Positions 9,609 to 18,038 are shown, counted from the stretch's first letter. The stretch is DNA of 64,000 nucleotides from Streptomyces toyocaensis (GCF_000725125.1 NZ_JFCB01000002.1:1-64000), one strand, 5' to 3'. Notes: generated by a model not told the origin, from the sequence alone. A program made the numbers and translations.

Positions 9609-10862
9609 GTGAGACGCCGTCTGCTCGCCCTCGTCTGTGTGTCCGCATCCCTGCTCAGCGGCTGTGGTCTGATGCCCGACAGCGGGACGCAGCGGCGCAC
9701 GGTCACCGTGTGGCTGATGCAGCACAGCGCCTCCCAGGACTTCCTGGACCGCTTCACCGAGGACTTCGAGCGCGAGCACCCGAGGCTCGACCTCGACATC
9801 CGCATCCAGGAGTGGACCGGCATCGGCGAGAAGGTGCAGAAAGCGCTGGAGTCCGGGAAGCCGGACGGACCCGACGTCATCGAGGTCGGCAACACCCAGG
9901 TCTCCACCTACGCGGAGGGCGAGGGACTGCTCGACCTCACCCTGGAGTCCCTGCGGGACTGGGGCCGCGACGACTGGCTGCCCGGCCTCGCCGAACCCGG
10001 CCAGTGGGGATCGCAGCAGTACGGCATCCCCTGGTACGCGGCCAACCGCGTCGTCATCTACCGCAAGGACCTCTTCCGGCAGGCCGGCATCACCGCCCCG
10101 CCCAGCACCCGCGACGAGTGGCTCACCGTCACCGAGAAGCTCGACACCGGTGGCAACCAGGGCATCTACCTCGCCGGACAGGACTGGTACACGCTCGCCG
10201 GCTTCATCTGGGAGGAGGGCGGCGAGCTCGCCAAGGAGCGGAACGGCGTGTGGCGCGGCGCGCTCGACAGTCCGGCGGCGCTGCGCGGCATGGACTTCTA
10301 CCGTCGGCTCCAGGCGCTCGGCGACGGACCGGTCGACTCCGACGAGGAACACCCGCCCCAGGCAGGCGTGTTCGCCGAGGGCCGCGTCGCCCAGATCGTG
10401 GCCGTACCGGGGCTGGCCCGGGCCGTCCTCAAGCAGAACCCGGACCTGGAGGACGAGCTGGGCTACTTCCCCGTCCCCGGCAGGACCGCCGGCACGCCCG
10501 GTGCCGTCTTCACCGGCGGCTCCGATCTCGTCGTCCCGGCGAACACCGACGCCAAGGACGCCGCCGTCGAGGTCGTCGCCGCGCTCACCGGTGCCCGGTG
10601 GAACACCGATCTGGCCCGCACCATGAACTACGTTCCCAACAAGGCCGGGCTCGCCGATTCGGTGGCGGGGGAGGAGGGGGTCGCGGCCATGGCGGCCGGA
10701 GCCGCCCAGGGCCGGGCGACCCCCGGCACACCCCAGTGGAGCGCGGTGGAGGCGGACAACCCGATCAAGGAGTACATGACGAAGGTGCTCACCGGAGCCG
10801 ACCCGGCGACGGAGGCCGGGCGCGCCGCACGCCGCATCACTGAGGCCCTGGCCTTCGACTAG
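9609..10862 (+). CDS. Extracellular solute-binding lipoprotein (ABC sugar type), orphan
   Basis: A 417-residue family-1 solute-binding protein. The signal peptide MRRRLLALVCVSASLLSGC ends in a lipobox (LLSG followed by Cys), so it should be lipid-anchored outside the membrane. The mature part has the SBP lines TVTVWLMQHSAS, VIEVGNTQVSTYA and WGSQQYGIPWYAANRVVIYR. No ABC permease or ATPase gene flanks it, so it must work with components encoded elsewhere. GTG 9609 starts directly at the signal peptide with a weak ribosome site. The ligand, probably a sugar, is unknown. It ends 9 bp before the repeat at 10871. Confidence 0.88.
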   Translation: MRRRLLALVCVSASLLSGCGLMPDSGTQRRTVTVWLMQHSASQDFLDRFTEDFEREHPRLDLDIRIQEWTGIGEKVQKALESGKPDGPDVIEVGNTQVSTYAEGEGLLDLTLESLRDWGRDDWLPGLAEPGQWGSQQYGIPWYAANRVVIYRKDLFRQAGITAPPSTRDEWLTVTEKLDTGGNQGIYLAGQDWYTLAGFIWEEGGELAKERNGVWRGALDSPAALRGMDFYRRLQALGDGPVDSDEEHPPQAGVFAEGRVAQIVAVPGLARAVLKQNPDLEDELGYFPVPGRTAGTPGAVFTGGSDLVVPANTDAKDAAVEVVAALTGARWNTDLARTMNYVPNKAGLADSVAGEEGVAAMAAGAAQGRATPGTPQWSAVEADNPIKEYMTKVLTGADPATEAGRAARRITEALAFD

Positions 10863-10870
10863 GTGGAGGG

Positions 10871-11009
10871 CCTGTCCGGCGGATCATGCCGGAGACGTGA
10901 GGGCCGGCACGCCCGTCTCCTCCTCCGCCACGCAGCCGGACGCACCAGCCCTCGCTCACCTGGGCTTCAGAGCACCGCCGGCTTGCTCCGACCTGATCCG
11001 CCGGACAGG
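10871..11009. repeat. MITE-like inverted-repeat element, copy A
   Basis: This 139-bp element has perfect 15-bp terminal inverted repeats, CCTGTCCGGCGGATC and GATCCGCCGGACAGG. Its interior matches, in reverse orientation, the 90-bp copy at 49151-49240 along both flanks, but it carries 47 extra bases (10914-10960) in the middle. It lies between the convergent stops of the solute-binding gene (10862) and egtD (11041). It encodes nothing. It could be a non-autonomous mobile element, a dispersed terminator, or both. Confidence 0.75.
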
Positions 11010-11040
11010 CGCCGGCGCGACGCGCCCGGAGCCGCCCGGC

Positions 11041-12003
11041 TCAGCGGGCGACGCTGAGCGACAGGGCGAATCTCCCCTCCTCGTCCGTCCACCACCGGGT
11101 GAGGTCCAGCCCGGCGGCCGACAGTTCCTCGCGTACCCCCTCCTGCCGGAACTTCGCGGACACCTCGGTGCGCAGCTCCTCGCCCGCCGCGAAGTCCACG
11201 GCGAGTTCCAGGGCGGGGATCTTGACCGTCTGGGCGGCACGGGAGCGCAGCCGCATCTCGATCCATTCGCGCCGGGCGTCCCACGCCGCCACGTGGTCGA
11301 AGGCGTCCGGATCGAAGTCGGCGCCCAGCTCCCGGTTGATGACGCGCAGCACGTTCTTGTTGAACGCGGCCGTCACCCCGGCCGCGTCGTCGTACGCCCG
11401 GACGAGCACCCGCTCGTCCTTCACCAGGTCCGTGCCCAGCAGCAGGGCGTCACCCGGGGCGAGCATGGCGCGGACGGAGGCGAGGAACGCGGCACGCTCG
11501 GCGGGCAGCAGATTGCCGATGGTGCCGCCGAGGAACGCCACCAGTCGCGGCCCCGGGGTCGCGGGCAGCGCCAGCCGGGCGGTGAAGTCGGCGATCAGCG
11601 CGTGCACCTCCAGCCCCGGCCGCTCGGCGGTCAGCGCCCGTCCGGCCCCCGCCAGGGCACTCTCACTGACGTCGACGGGGACGTAGGTGCGCAGCGTGGT
11701 CAGCGCGTCGATCAGATACCGGGTCTTCTCCGAGGACCCGGAACCCAGCTCGACCAGGGTGCGGGCACCGGACGCCGCGGCGATGTCACCGGCGCGGGCG
11801 CGCAGGATCTCGCGTTCGGCACGGGTCGGGTAGTACTCGGGCAGCCCGGTGATCTCCTCGAACAGCTCGCTGCCCCGGGCGTCGTAGAACCACTTGGGCG
11901 GCAGCGTCCTGGGGCTGGCCGTCAGGCCCTCGCGGACGTCGGTGCGCAGGGCGGCGCCGGTGGTGTCCTCGGGCAGGGTGCGGGTGAGACGGAACGGACT
12001 CAC
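11041..12003 (-). CDS. egtD: L-histidine N-alpha-methyltransferase (ergothioneine)
   Basis: A 320-residue SAM-dependent enzyme that trimethylates histidine to hercynine, the first committed ergothioneine step. LVELGSGSSEKTRYLIDAL is the SAM-binding motif I. FYDARGSELFEEITGLPEYY and FLGGTIGNLLP are highly conserved EgtD blocks. Length matches mycobacterial EgtD (about 321). The GTG start at 12003 overlaps the egtC stop (GTGA) and follows AGGGAG. It is the last gene of the egtABCD operon. Confidence 0.95.
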   Translation of the reverse strand: MSPFRLTRTLPEDTTGAALRTDVREGLTASPRTLPPKWFYDARGSELFEEITGLPEYYPTRAEREILRARAGDIAAASGARTLVELGSGSSEKTRYLIDALTTLRTYVPVDVSESALAGAGRALTAERPGLEVHALIADFTARLALPATPGPRLVAFLGGTIGNLLPAERAAFLASVRAMLAPGDALLLGTDLVKDERVLVRAYDDAAGVTAAFNKNVLRVINRELGADFDPDAFDHVAAWDARREWIEMRLRSRAAQTVKIPALELAVDFAAGEELRTEVSAKFRQEGVREELSAAGLDLTRWWTDEEGRFALSLSVAR

Positions 12004-12803
12004 GTAAGGGGCTCCCTCGGAAGTGCGGGTGCGCCGGCGGACGTCGGGACGTCGCCGGGCTCCTTGAGCGGGGTCAGCAGGACATCCGTGCGGTTCGCCG
12101 CGAGCAGGGTGCGGTCGGGGACCTCGCGCCAGTGCGGATCGTCGTCGTAGGGTTCGGACGCCACGACGGTGCCGCCACCGGCCCGGGTGAGGTACCACAG
12201 CGTGTCTCCCCAGGCGGTCGCGGTGACGGTGTCCCCGTCGGTGAGCAGCAGGTTGAGCCGGGCCCCCGGGGCCGCCGCGGCGACCTCCAGGACCGTCTCG
12301 GCGAGCGCCTGGCCCTCGTCGTCGCCGGCCCGCAGCCGGGCGAGCACCAGCGCCCACACGAACGCGGAGTCGTTGCGGGCCTCCAGCGACAGCACCTCCC
12401 CGGCGGACAGGGACGACACCAGTGGCGCGAGCGAACCCGGCCAGCCCGGCACCGCGCCGTTGTGGCTGAACAGCCAGGTCCCGGCCGCGAACGGGGCCGC
12501 GGCGGCCTCCGCGTCGGGACCCGACAGGGTCGCGTCCCGTACGGCCGCGAGGAGCGCCCGGGTCCGCACGACACGGGCGAGATCAGCGAACGACAGGTCC
12601 GCCCAGACCGGCCCGGCCCGGCGGTACCGGGCCGGCACCGGATCCCCCGGCGCGTACCAGCCCACCCCGAAGCCGTCCGCGTTGACCGTGCCGTACCGCT
12701 GCCGCCGGGGCGCCCAGGACTGGCGGTACAGACCGTGCGGCGGCCGCACGAGCAGCTCGCCCAGTGGCTGCTCGGGGCCCACGTACGCCACATGACGGCA
12801 CAT
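12000..12803 (-). CDS. egtC: Gamma-glutamyl hercynylcysteine sulfoxide hydrolase
   Basis: A 267-residue class II glutamine amidotransferase. The N-terminal Cys2 (MCRHVAYVG) becomes the Ntn nucleophile after Met removal. DGFGVGWYAPG and FSHNGAVPGWPG form the glutamyl-binding pocket. It removes the glutamate from the EgtB product. The start at 12803 shares one base with the egtB stop (TGATG) and the end overlaps egtD by 4 bp. Confidence 0.95.
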   Translation of the reverse strand: MCRHVAYVGPEQPLGELLVRPPHGLYRQSWAPRRQRYGTVNADGFGVGWYAPGDPVPARYRRAGPVWADLSFADLARVVRTRALLAAVRDATLSGPDAEAAAAPFAAGTWLFSHNGAVPGWPGSLAPLVSSLSAGEVLSLEARNDSAFVWALVLARLRAGDDEGQALAETVLEVAAAAPGARLNLLLTDGDTVTATAWGDTLWYLTRAGGGTVVASEPYDDDPHWREVPDRTLLAANRTDVLLTPLKEPGDVPTSAGAPALPREPLT

Positions 12804-14119
12804 CAGACGTCCTCCGAGCGTGCCGTGCGGAACCCGGAGAAGATCTGCCGCCGGACCGGGTGGTCCCAGTTGCGGAACGTGCCCCGGCAGGCCACCGGGT
12901 CCACGGCGAACGAACCGCCGCGCAGCACCTTGTACTCGGGCCCGAAGAACACCTCCGAGTACTCCTTGTACGGGAAGGCCCTGAACCCCGGGTAGGGCAG
13001 GAAGTCGCTCGAGGTCCACTCCCACACGTCACCGATCAACTGCCGTACCCCGAGCGGCGACTCTCCGGCCGGATAGCTCCCGGCCGGCGCCGGGCGCAGA
13101 TGCCGCTGACCGAGGTTGGCGTGCTCGGGACCGGGGTCGGCGTCGCCCCACGGGTAGCGCATCGAGCGGTCGCGGGCCGGGTCGTACCGGGCCGCCTTCT
13201 CCCACTCGGCCTCGGTGGGCAGCCGGCGTCCTGCCCAGCGGGCGTAGGCGTCGGCCTCGTACCAGCACACGTGCAGCACGGGCTCGTCGGGCGGTACGAC
13301 CTCGGTGACGCCGAACCGGCGCCGCAGCCACTGCCGGCCGTCCCGCCGCCAGAACAGCGGCGCCGTGACGGAGTTGCGGCGGATGTGGGACCAGCCCCCG
13401 GCGGTCCACCAGCGGGGCTCGTCGTAGCCGCCGTCCTCGATGAACGCCTGGTAGGCGGCGTTGGTCACCGGGGTGGTGTCGATGTGGAACGGCGCCACCT
13501 CGCGCCGGTGCGCGGGTCGTTCGTTGTCGAGCGCCCACGGCTCGTCGGAGGTGCCCATGGTGAACGGGCCGCCCGGTACGAGGACCTCCGACGGGCCCGT
13601 GAACAGCGGCACGGGCTCCGGGTCCGGGGCGGTCAGGGCCCGCGGGCCGCGGCGCAGCTGATGGGTGATCAGCATGGTCTCGTCGTGCTGCTGCTCGTGC
13701 TGCGCGATCATCCCGAAGGCGAAGCCCGCCTCCGTCAGCCGCGTCCCGTGGAACGCGGCGCCCTCCAGCACGTCCAGCGCCCGGCCGCGCACGTCGGCGG
13801 CGTAGCGGCGGGCCTCCTCCGGCGGCAGCAGCGGCAGGTTCGGGCGCTCGGCGCGCGGGTGCTCGAAGGCGTCGTACAGGCCGTCGATCTCGGGCCGTAT
13901 CGCCTCGTGGCCGGCGACGGCCCGCAGCAGCCACTGCTCCTCCTGGTTGCCGATGTGCGCGAGGTCCCACACCAGCGGCGACATCAGCGGCGAGTGCTGT
14001 GCGGTCAGGTCGGGGTCCTCGACGCAGCTGGTGAGCAGCGTCGTGCGGTCCCGTGCGGTGATCAGTGAGGCGACCGCGCGCTCGCGCAGGGCTTCGGCGT
14101 CGAGGGCGGGGTCCGTCAT
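12803..14119 (-). CDS. egtB: Ergothioneine sulfoxide synthase (iron-dependent)
   Basis: A 438-residue two-domain enzyme. The N-terminal DinB-like part supplies the iron ligands: His in WDLAHIGNQEEQ and both His of HEQQHDE. The C-terminal formylglycine-generating-enzyme (SUMF1-like) part has GGPFTMGTSD, PTEAEWEKAARYD and LRGGSFAVDP. It joins hercynine to gamma-glutamylcysteine with O2, forming the C-S bond. The ATG at 14119 overlaps the egtA stop by 4 bp. Confidence 0.95.
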   Translation of the reverse strand: MTDPALDAEALRERAVASLITARDRTTLLTSCVEDPDLTAQHSPLMSPLVWDLAHIGNQEEQWLLRAVAGHEAIRPEIDGLYDAFEHPRAERPNLPLLPPEEARRYAADVRGRALDVLEGAAFHGTRLTEAGFAFGMIAQHEQQHDETMLITHQLRRGPRALTAPDPEPVPLFTGPSEVLVPGGPFTMGTSDEPWALDNERPAHRREVAPFHIDTTPVTNAAYQAFIEDGGYDEPRWWTAGGWSHIRRNSVTAPLFWRRDGRQWLRRRFGVTEVVPPDEPVLHVCWYEADAYARWAGRRLPTEAEWEKAARYDPARDRSMRYPWGDADPGPEHANLGQRHLRPAPAGSYPAGESPLGVRQLIGDVWEWTSSDFLPYPGFRAFPYKEYSEVFFGPEYKVLRGGSFAVDPVACRGTFRNWDHPVRRQIFSGFRTARSEDV

Positions 14120-15432
14120 GAGGGGGTGTCCTTCCCGTGCGGGTGAGGGGGGCGCGCGCCGCGGGCCGTCGCGCGCAGTTCGTCGAGCAGGTCGTCGGCG
14201 GGGCAGCGGCCGCGGGCGACGTAGCGGTCCCGGAAGGCCTCCACCGCGTCGGTGACCTCCGTGGTGGCGCCGAGCCGGGGCAGGGCGCGCAGCGCCGCCG
14301 CGAAACAGCCGGCGGCCACGTCGCGCAGCTCCGGGTCGGCCAGCCCGACGCGGGCCGCGTCCCGCCAGAGCGGATTGTGCGGGGCGGGCATGCCGTGGGT
14401 CCGCTCGGCCAGCGGCTTCACCGTCCGGTACGCGGTCTCGGCCGCCTCCGGGTCGTCGAACAGCGCCGTCGTGACGGCCAGCGGCACGATCCAGCCGTCG
14501 TCCCCGGGCTGCGCGTCGATCATGCGCAGTTCCAGGTGTCCGCGCGGCCGGACCGGCGGGAACAGCGTGGTCGCGTGGTAATCGAGGTCCGCCCGGGTGG
14601 GCGGTCTGGGTGCGCCGGACCTGATCCACTCGCGGAAGGTCAGCCCCCGCGGCACCTGCCACGGACCGCCGTCGTCCCGTACGCACATCACGGGCGCGTC
14701 CAGCACGTGCCGGGCCCAGGCGGCGCGCGGGACGGCGTCCAGAACGGGGCCGCCCGCCCGGCCGGTGCCGATCTGCGCCCAGCGCAACTGGCGCGTGGAC
14801 AGCCAGCCGGTCGGCCGGTCACCGGCGAGCGGGGAGTTGGCGAACACGGCGACCAGGACCGCGCCCAGCTGGTGCGCCAGCCACCAGCGCCGCACATGGC
14901 CGAGTGGGCCGGGCTCCTCGTACCCGGCGTCCACGCACACCTGCACGGAGGCGGAGGAGCACATCATGGCGCGACCGGCGGGGTTGGCGCGGTCGAGACA
15001 GGCCTCCATGGCGTCGTAGCGCGGTTCGCGCAGGAAGCGGCGGGGAGGGTGCCAGGGGTCGTGGCCGAGGCCGACGAGAGCCAGCCCGTCCCGGCGCAGC
15101 ACCGCGCGGACGGCGGCGAGGTCGGCGGAGACGGTACGGACGCACTCCGTGAGGGAGGTGGCCGGCGGCGAACTCAGCTCGAGCTGTCCACCGGGCTCGA
15201 CGGTGAGCGCCGATCCCAGGGGCACGGTCCGCAGGGCGGCGTAGGCCGCCCCGAGTCGTTCGGGTGACACCGGGAGCCGCGGGTCCCGCAGCTCGTGGAC
15301 GAGCCATTCCACCTCGACCCCGAGGCGGCGCGGCGGTCCGGTCTTGAAGCAGATGCCCCGTACCAGGGCGTCGACCTCGGCTTCTGTGACGGCGGTAGGT
15401 GGCTCGGTACAGCCACGTGCCGAATCGGACAT
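14116..15432 (-). CDS. egtA: Glutamate-cysteine ligase of the ergothioneine pathway
   Basis: A 438-residue GCS2-type ligase that makes gamma-glutamylcysteine for EgtB. GVEVEWLVHELRD is the ATP/metal-binding block, with EPGGQLELSSPPATSLTEC and SASVQVCVDAGYEE following. ATG 15432 (MSDSARG) is preferred over an earlier in-frame ATG at 15459 because AGGAGGAT lies just upstream. It is the first gene of the overlapping egtABCD operon. No EgtE-type C-S lyase is present in the window, so the last step must be encoded elsewhere. Confidence 0.93.
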   Translation of the reverse strand: MSDSARGCTEPPTAVTEAEVDALVRGICFKTGPPRRLGVEVEWLVHELRDPRLPVSPERLGAAYAALRTVPLGSALTVEPGGQLELSSPPATSLTECVRTVSADLAAVRAVLRRDGLALVGLGHDPWHPPRRFLREPRYDAMEACLDRANPAGRAMMCSSASVQVCVDAGYEEPGPLGHVRRWWLAHQLGAVLVAVFANSPLAGDRPTGWLSTRQLRWAQIGTGRAGGPVLDAVPRAAWARHVLDAPVMCVRDDGGPWQVPRGLTFREWIRSGAPRPPTRADLDYHATTLFPPVRPRGHLELRMIDAQPGDDGWIVPLAVTTALFDDPEAAETAYRTVKPLAERTHGMPAPHNPLWRDAARVGLADPELRDVAAGCFAAALRALPRLGATTEVTDAVEAFRDRYVARGRCPADDLLDELRATARGARPPHPHGKDTPS

Positions 15433-15732
15433 GTCGGGATCCTCCTGAGATTCCACCATGTCGCCGGCCCGGAGGTCCACACGGCCCCGGCCGACAGCAA
15501 CCCGTCCACCCAAAACCTTCGCGTTCCCGGGCACAAGAGCGCGTGGCGGGGCGTCCCGGTCCGGTCATCCTTTCGTCCGGCCTGCCACCGGGGTCTTCCC
15601 GCCCGCATCCGGACCCTCCGGAGCGGGGGAAACTCCGTTGCACCGCTCCACCAGCATCGCTCAGGATGCCCGTATGAGCACGACGAGCGACATCGCGCGG
15701 TGCGCGAACACGGCGGCTACGGGGGTGGCGCC

Positions 15733-16608
15733 GTGAGCGCGCGCCTGCGTGGTGTCGCCCGGGAGACCGAGCGCATCGTCGCGGACGGTGCGTACCGCGC
15801 GCCCGGCGGCCACGAGGTGTCCGTCGCGGCGGCGGTCGAGGCCGCCGCCCGCGGAACGCGGGTGTTCGGGCCCGAACCGGTCCCCGTTCCGGCGTTCCGT
15901 CCGGTGGTGACCCGGATCGAGGTGACCGGCGAGAGCAGTCTGGAGGCCGCACGGCGGCTCACGGACCGGGTGGCCGTGCTGAACTTCGCCTCCGCCCGCA
16001 ATCCCGGCGGTGGCTACCTCAACGGCGCGCAGGCCCAGGAGGAGGCGCTGTGCCGCGCCTCCGCGCTGTACACCTGCCTGCTGCGCGCCGCGGGCTTCTA
16101 CGAACACCACCGTGCGCACCGGGACCCGTTCTACTCCGACCGGGTGATCCACTCACCGGCGGTACCCGTCTTCCGCGACGACCGCGGCCGCCTCCTTGAC
16201 GAGCCGTTCGGGGCCGGATTCCTCACCTCGCCCGCGCCCAACGCGGGCGTGATCTCGCGCTCCGTGCCGGAGCGCGCGGCCGAGGTGCCGGGGGCCCTGG
16301 TGGCACGGGCCGGGCGGGTGCTGGAGACCGCAGCCGCCCACGGCTACCGGCGGCTGGTGCTGGGCGCCTGGGGCTGCGGTGTGTTCCGCAACGACCCGGC
16401 TCACGTGGCGGCGGCCTTCCGGACCCATCTGGAGCCGGGCGGGCGCTTCTCGGGAGCCTTCGAGCACGTGGTCTTCGGCATCCTGGACCGTACCCGCGGC
16501 AGCACGGTCCGCGCCGCCTTCGAACGGGGTCTCGCGGACCTGCGGTCGGAGCCGGCCGGTATCAGCTCCAGCCGTAGCGCTCCCGCAGCCGCTGACGCAC
16601 GAGGTTGA
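15733..16608 (+). CDS. PARG-like protein (TIGR02452/DUF2263 family)
   Basis: A 291-residue protein of the microbial poly(ADP-ribose)-glycohydrolase-like family. VLNFASARNPGGGYLNGAQA, then QEEALCRASALY, then LVLGAWGCGVFRNDP are the conserved lines; the GGG-containing loop followed by QEE is the PARG catalytic signature. It should bind or hydrolyse ADP-ribose derivatives. GTG 15733 with GGGGGTGG upstream fits the usual MSARLRG beginning. A 20-codon open frame at 15674-15736 overlaps the start by GTGA. The 3' end overlaps the convergent PemK-like gene by 47 bp. Confidence 0.82.
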   Translation: MSARLRGVARETERIVADGAYRAPGGHEVSVAAAVEAAARGTRVFGPEPVPVPAFRPVVTRIEVTGESSLEAARRLTDRVAVLNFASARNPGGGYLNGAQAQEEALCRASALYTCLLRAAGFYEHHRAHRDPFYSDRVIHSPAVPVFRDDRGRLLDEPFGAGFLTSPAPNAGVISRSVPERAAEVPGALVARAGRVLETAAAHGYRRLVLGAWGCGVFRNDPAHVAAAFRTHLEPGGRFSGAFEHVVFGILDRTRGSTVRAAFERGLADLRSEPAGISSSRSAPAAADARG

Positions 16609-17008
16609 ACCGCATCCGGTCCAGGGCGCAGGCCTCCCGGCGCATGCCCTCCTCGTGCAGTCGCAGCACCCGGTCCACGTCCACCCACGAGTCGCGTCCC
16701 GACCGGTCCCACGGCCCGCTGCCGATCGGCACCCACTCCTGGTCCCCGTCGCGCCGTCTGCTGGACAACTGCACGGCGAGGAACGTCCCGCCCGCCTCAC
16801 GGGCGACGACGAGCACCGGACGGTCCTTGCCCCGGCCGTCGTTCTCCTCGTAGGGCACCCACGTCCAGACGATCTCCCCGGGGTCGGGGTCGCCGTCGTG
16901 CGCGGGTGAGTACTCGGTACGCACCCGGCCCACCTCGCGGGGCGCGGCCTCGACGGTGGCGGAGAGGCCGTGGCGGCCCGGGGCGTTCTCATGGCTGGAG
17001 GCGGTCAC
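16562..17008 (-). CDS. MazF/PemK-like toxin family protein
   Basis: A 148-residue protein with the CcdB/PemK barrel pattern PGEIVWTWVPYEENDGRGKD, then RPVLVVAREAGGTFLAVQLS, then WVDVDRVLRL. MazF/PemK proteins are mRNA interferases. No antitoxin-sized gene precedes it; the next gene upstream is the PNPOx-like protein. Either it is a diverged solitary form, frequent in Streptomyces, or its partner is elsewhere. GTG 17008 (VTASSHEN) is the likely start. The last 47 bp run antisense to the end of the PARG-like gene. Confidence 0.72.
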   Translation of the reverse strand: MTASSHENAPGRHGLSATVEAAPREVGRVRTEYSPAHDGDPDPGEIVWTWVPYEENDGRGKDRPVLVVAREAGGTFLAVQLSSRRRDGDQEWVPIGSGPWDRSGRDSWVDVDRVLRLHEEGMRREACALDRMRFNLVRQRLRERYGWS

Positions 17009-17106
17009 AGGCGTACCGTACGGCACACCGGCACAGCGCCGGCCAGGGCCCTTCTCCCGTGACCGTGGGAGCGCCGCCACCGGCCCGGCGCGCGCCGGGC
17101 CACGGT

Positions 17107-17523
17107 TCAGCCGGGTACGCCCGTGAGTTCGCGGCCCGTCACCATCTCGGCCTCGATCCTGATGAACACGCCGTCGTGCATCGGCATCCACGACCGGGGG
17201 CCGGTCCGCAGCAGGCGCTCGTGCTCCGCCGGGTCCGTGACGACGGCCGCCCGGCCCGTGACCACGACGCTCCAGCCGGCCCGGCGCTCCGCCTGGAAGT
17301 CGTCGGCCTCGAAGGCGACCACCACCCCGTCGATCGCCCGCACCAGGTCGGAGGCGGCGGACGTGCACAGCACCACGGCCGAATCCGTGTCCAGTGAGAA
17401 GTTGACGGGCAGGACCGCCGGCAGCGCCTGCCGGGTGTAGACGACGCGGCCGACCGGCATCTTGGCGAGCAGGCGCAGGCACTCCTGCCGGTCGAGCGCG
17501 CGGAAGCCATCGCTGTGGATCAT
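17107..17523 (-). CDS. Pyridoxamine 5'-phosphate oxidase-fold (PNPOx-like) protein
   Basis: A 138-residue split-barrel flavoprotein. LDRQECLRLLAKMPVGRVVY and ALPAVLPVNFSLDTDS are typical of the small PNPOx-like proteins that bind FMN or F420. RRAGWSVVVTGRAAVVTD follows. True pyridoxamine oxidase activity is unlikely at this size. ATG 17523. A GGGNCNNNNGNCCC palindrome of the DevR/OsdR type lies 36-49 bases upstream, suggesting induction by hypoxia or redox stress, as for relatives in mycobacteria and Streptomyces. Confidence 0.85.
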   Translation of the reverse strand: MIHSDGFRALDRQECLRLLAKMPVGRVVYTRQALPAVLPVNFSLDTDSAVVLCTSAASDLVRAIDGVVVAFEADDFQAERRAGWSVVVTGRAAVVTDPAEHERLLRTGPRSWMPMHDGVFIRIEAEMVTGRELTGVPG

Positions 17524-17555
17524 TTTCCCATCGTCCGGCACCCCGGACGCCGGGA

Positions 17556-18038
17556 CTAGGGCCGGACGGCCCTGATGACCGCCGGACCCCGCAGCCCGCC
17601 CCGGTCGAGGAGGGCGCCGAGGACCGCACCGGCCGGGCGGCTGTCCCCGGCGGCCCCGTACACCTCGAAACCGCTGAGACCGAGAGGGTGGGAACTCGAG
17701 CGGCGGAGGGACGTCATCCGCACCCAGCGCCCCTCGACCGGGCGGAGGGGCTGGATGTTCACCACCCCGCCGGTTCCGGCGGCGGTGCGGTAGACGCTCG
17801 TCCACGCGCAGTGGTCGGTGCTGGTCTCGACGACGAACTCGAGCGGATGGCTCCACCGGATCCTTTCGGCGGCCGCGCCGCTGTCCGGGGTGTCCCCGGC
17901 CGACGGAGCGAACAGCGGCTCGCTCGCGTCGCCCTCGAAGGTGAGCCGGATCCAGCTGATCCGGCGGACGGCGTGCAGGTCGACCGAGACCCACTGCGGA
18001 CGGCCCGTCCCTTGGTCCCTCATGAGCGTGATGTCCCA
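17556..18038 (-). pseudogene. Remnant of an F5/8 type C (discoidin, CBM32-like) protein
   Basis: From ATG 18023 about 155 codons encode most of a galactose-binding-like domain: PQWVSVDLHAVRRISWIRL, then LEFVVETSTDHCAWTSVY, then LGLSGFEVYGA. Such domains are normally C-terminal modules of large secreted glycosidases. Here the frame upstream of the ATG still reads WDITL, which looks like domain sequence, and then meets a TGA (18039-18041). There is no signal peptide or catalytic domain. I read it as the 3' stub of a lost gene; a short functional lectin-like protein is less likely. Confidence 0.6.
17559..17572 (-). promoter_or_regulatory. DevR/OsdR-like operator
   Basis: GGGCCGGACGGCCC matches the GGGNCNNNNGNCCC core of DosR/DevR-type boxes. 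It lies 36-49 bp upstream of the PNPOx-like start, close to a -35 position. It overlaps the 3' end of the discoidin-domain remnant, which argues that it is not conserved for coding reasons. Binding is not tested. Confidence 0.45.

Noticed and set aside
15433..15560. SigR-type (GGAAT-N18-GTT) promoter for egtA
   Set aside because: GGAAC and GTT occur on the minus strand near 15525-15500, but the spacing is 21 and the first element is imperfect.
15674..15736. 20-codon open frame overlapping the PARG-like start by GTGA
   Set aside because: It could be a coupled leader peptide (MSTTSDIARC start), but the AGGATG upstream is weak and there is no comparative support.
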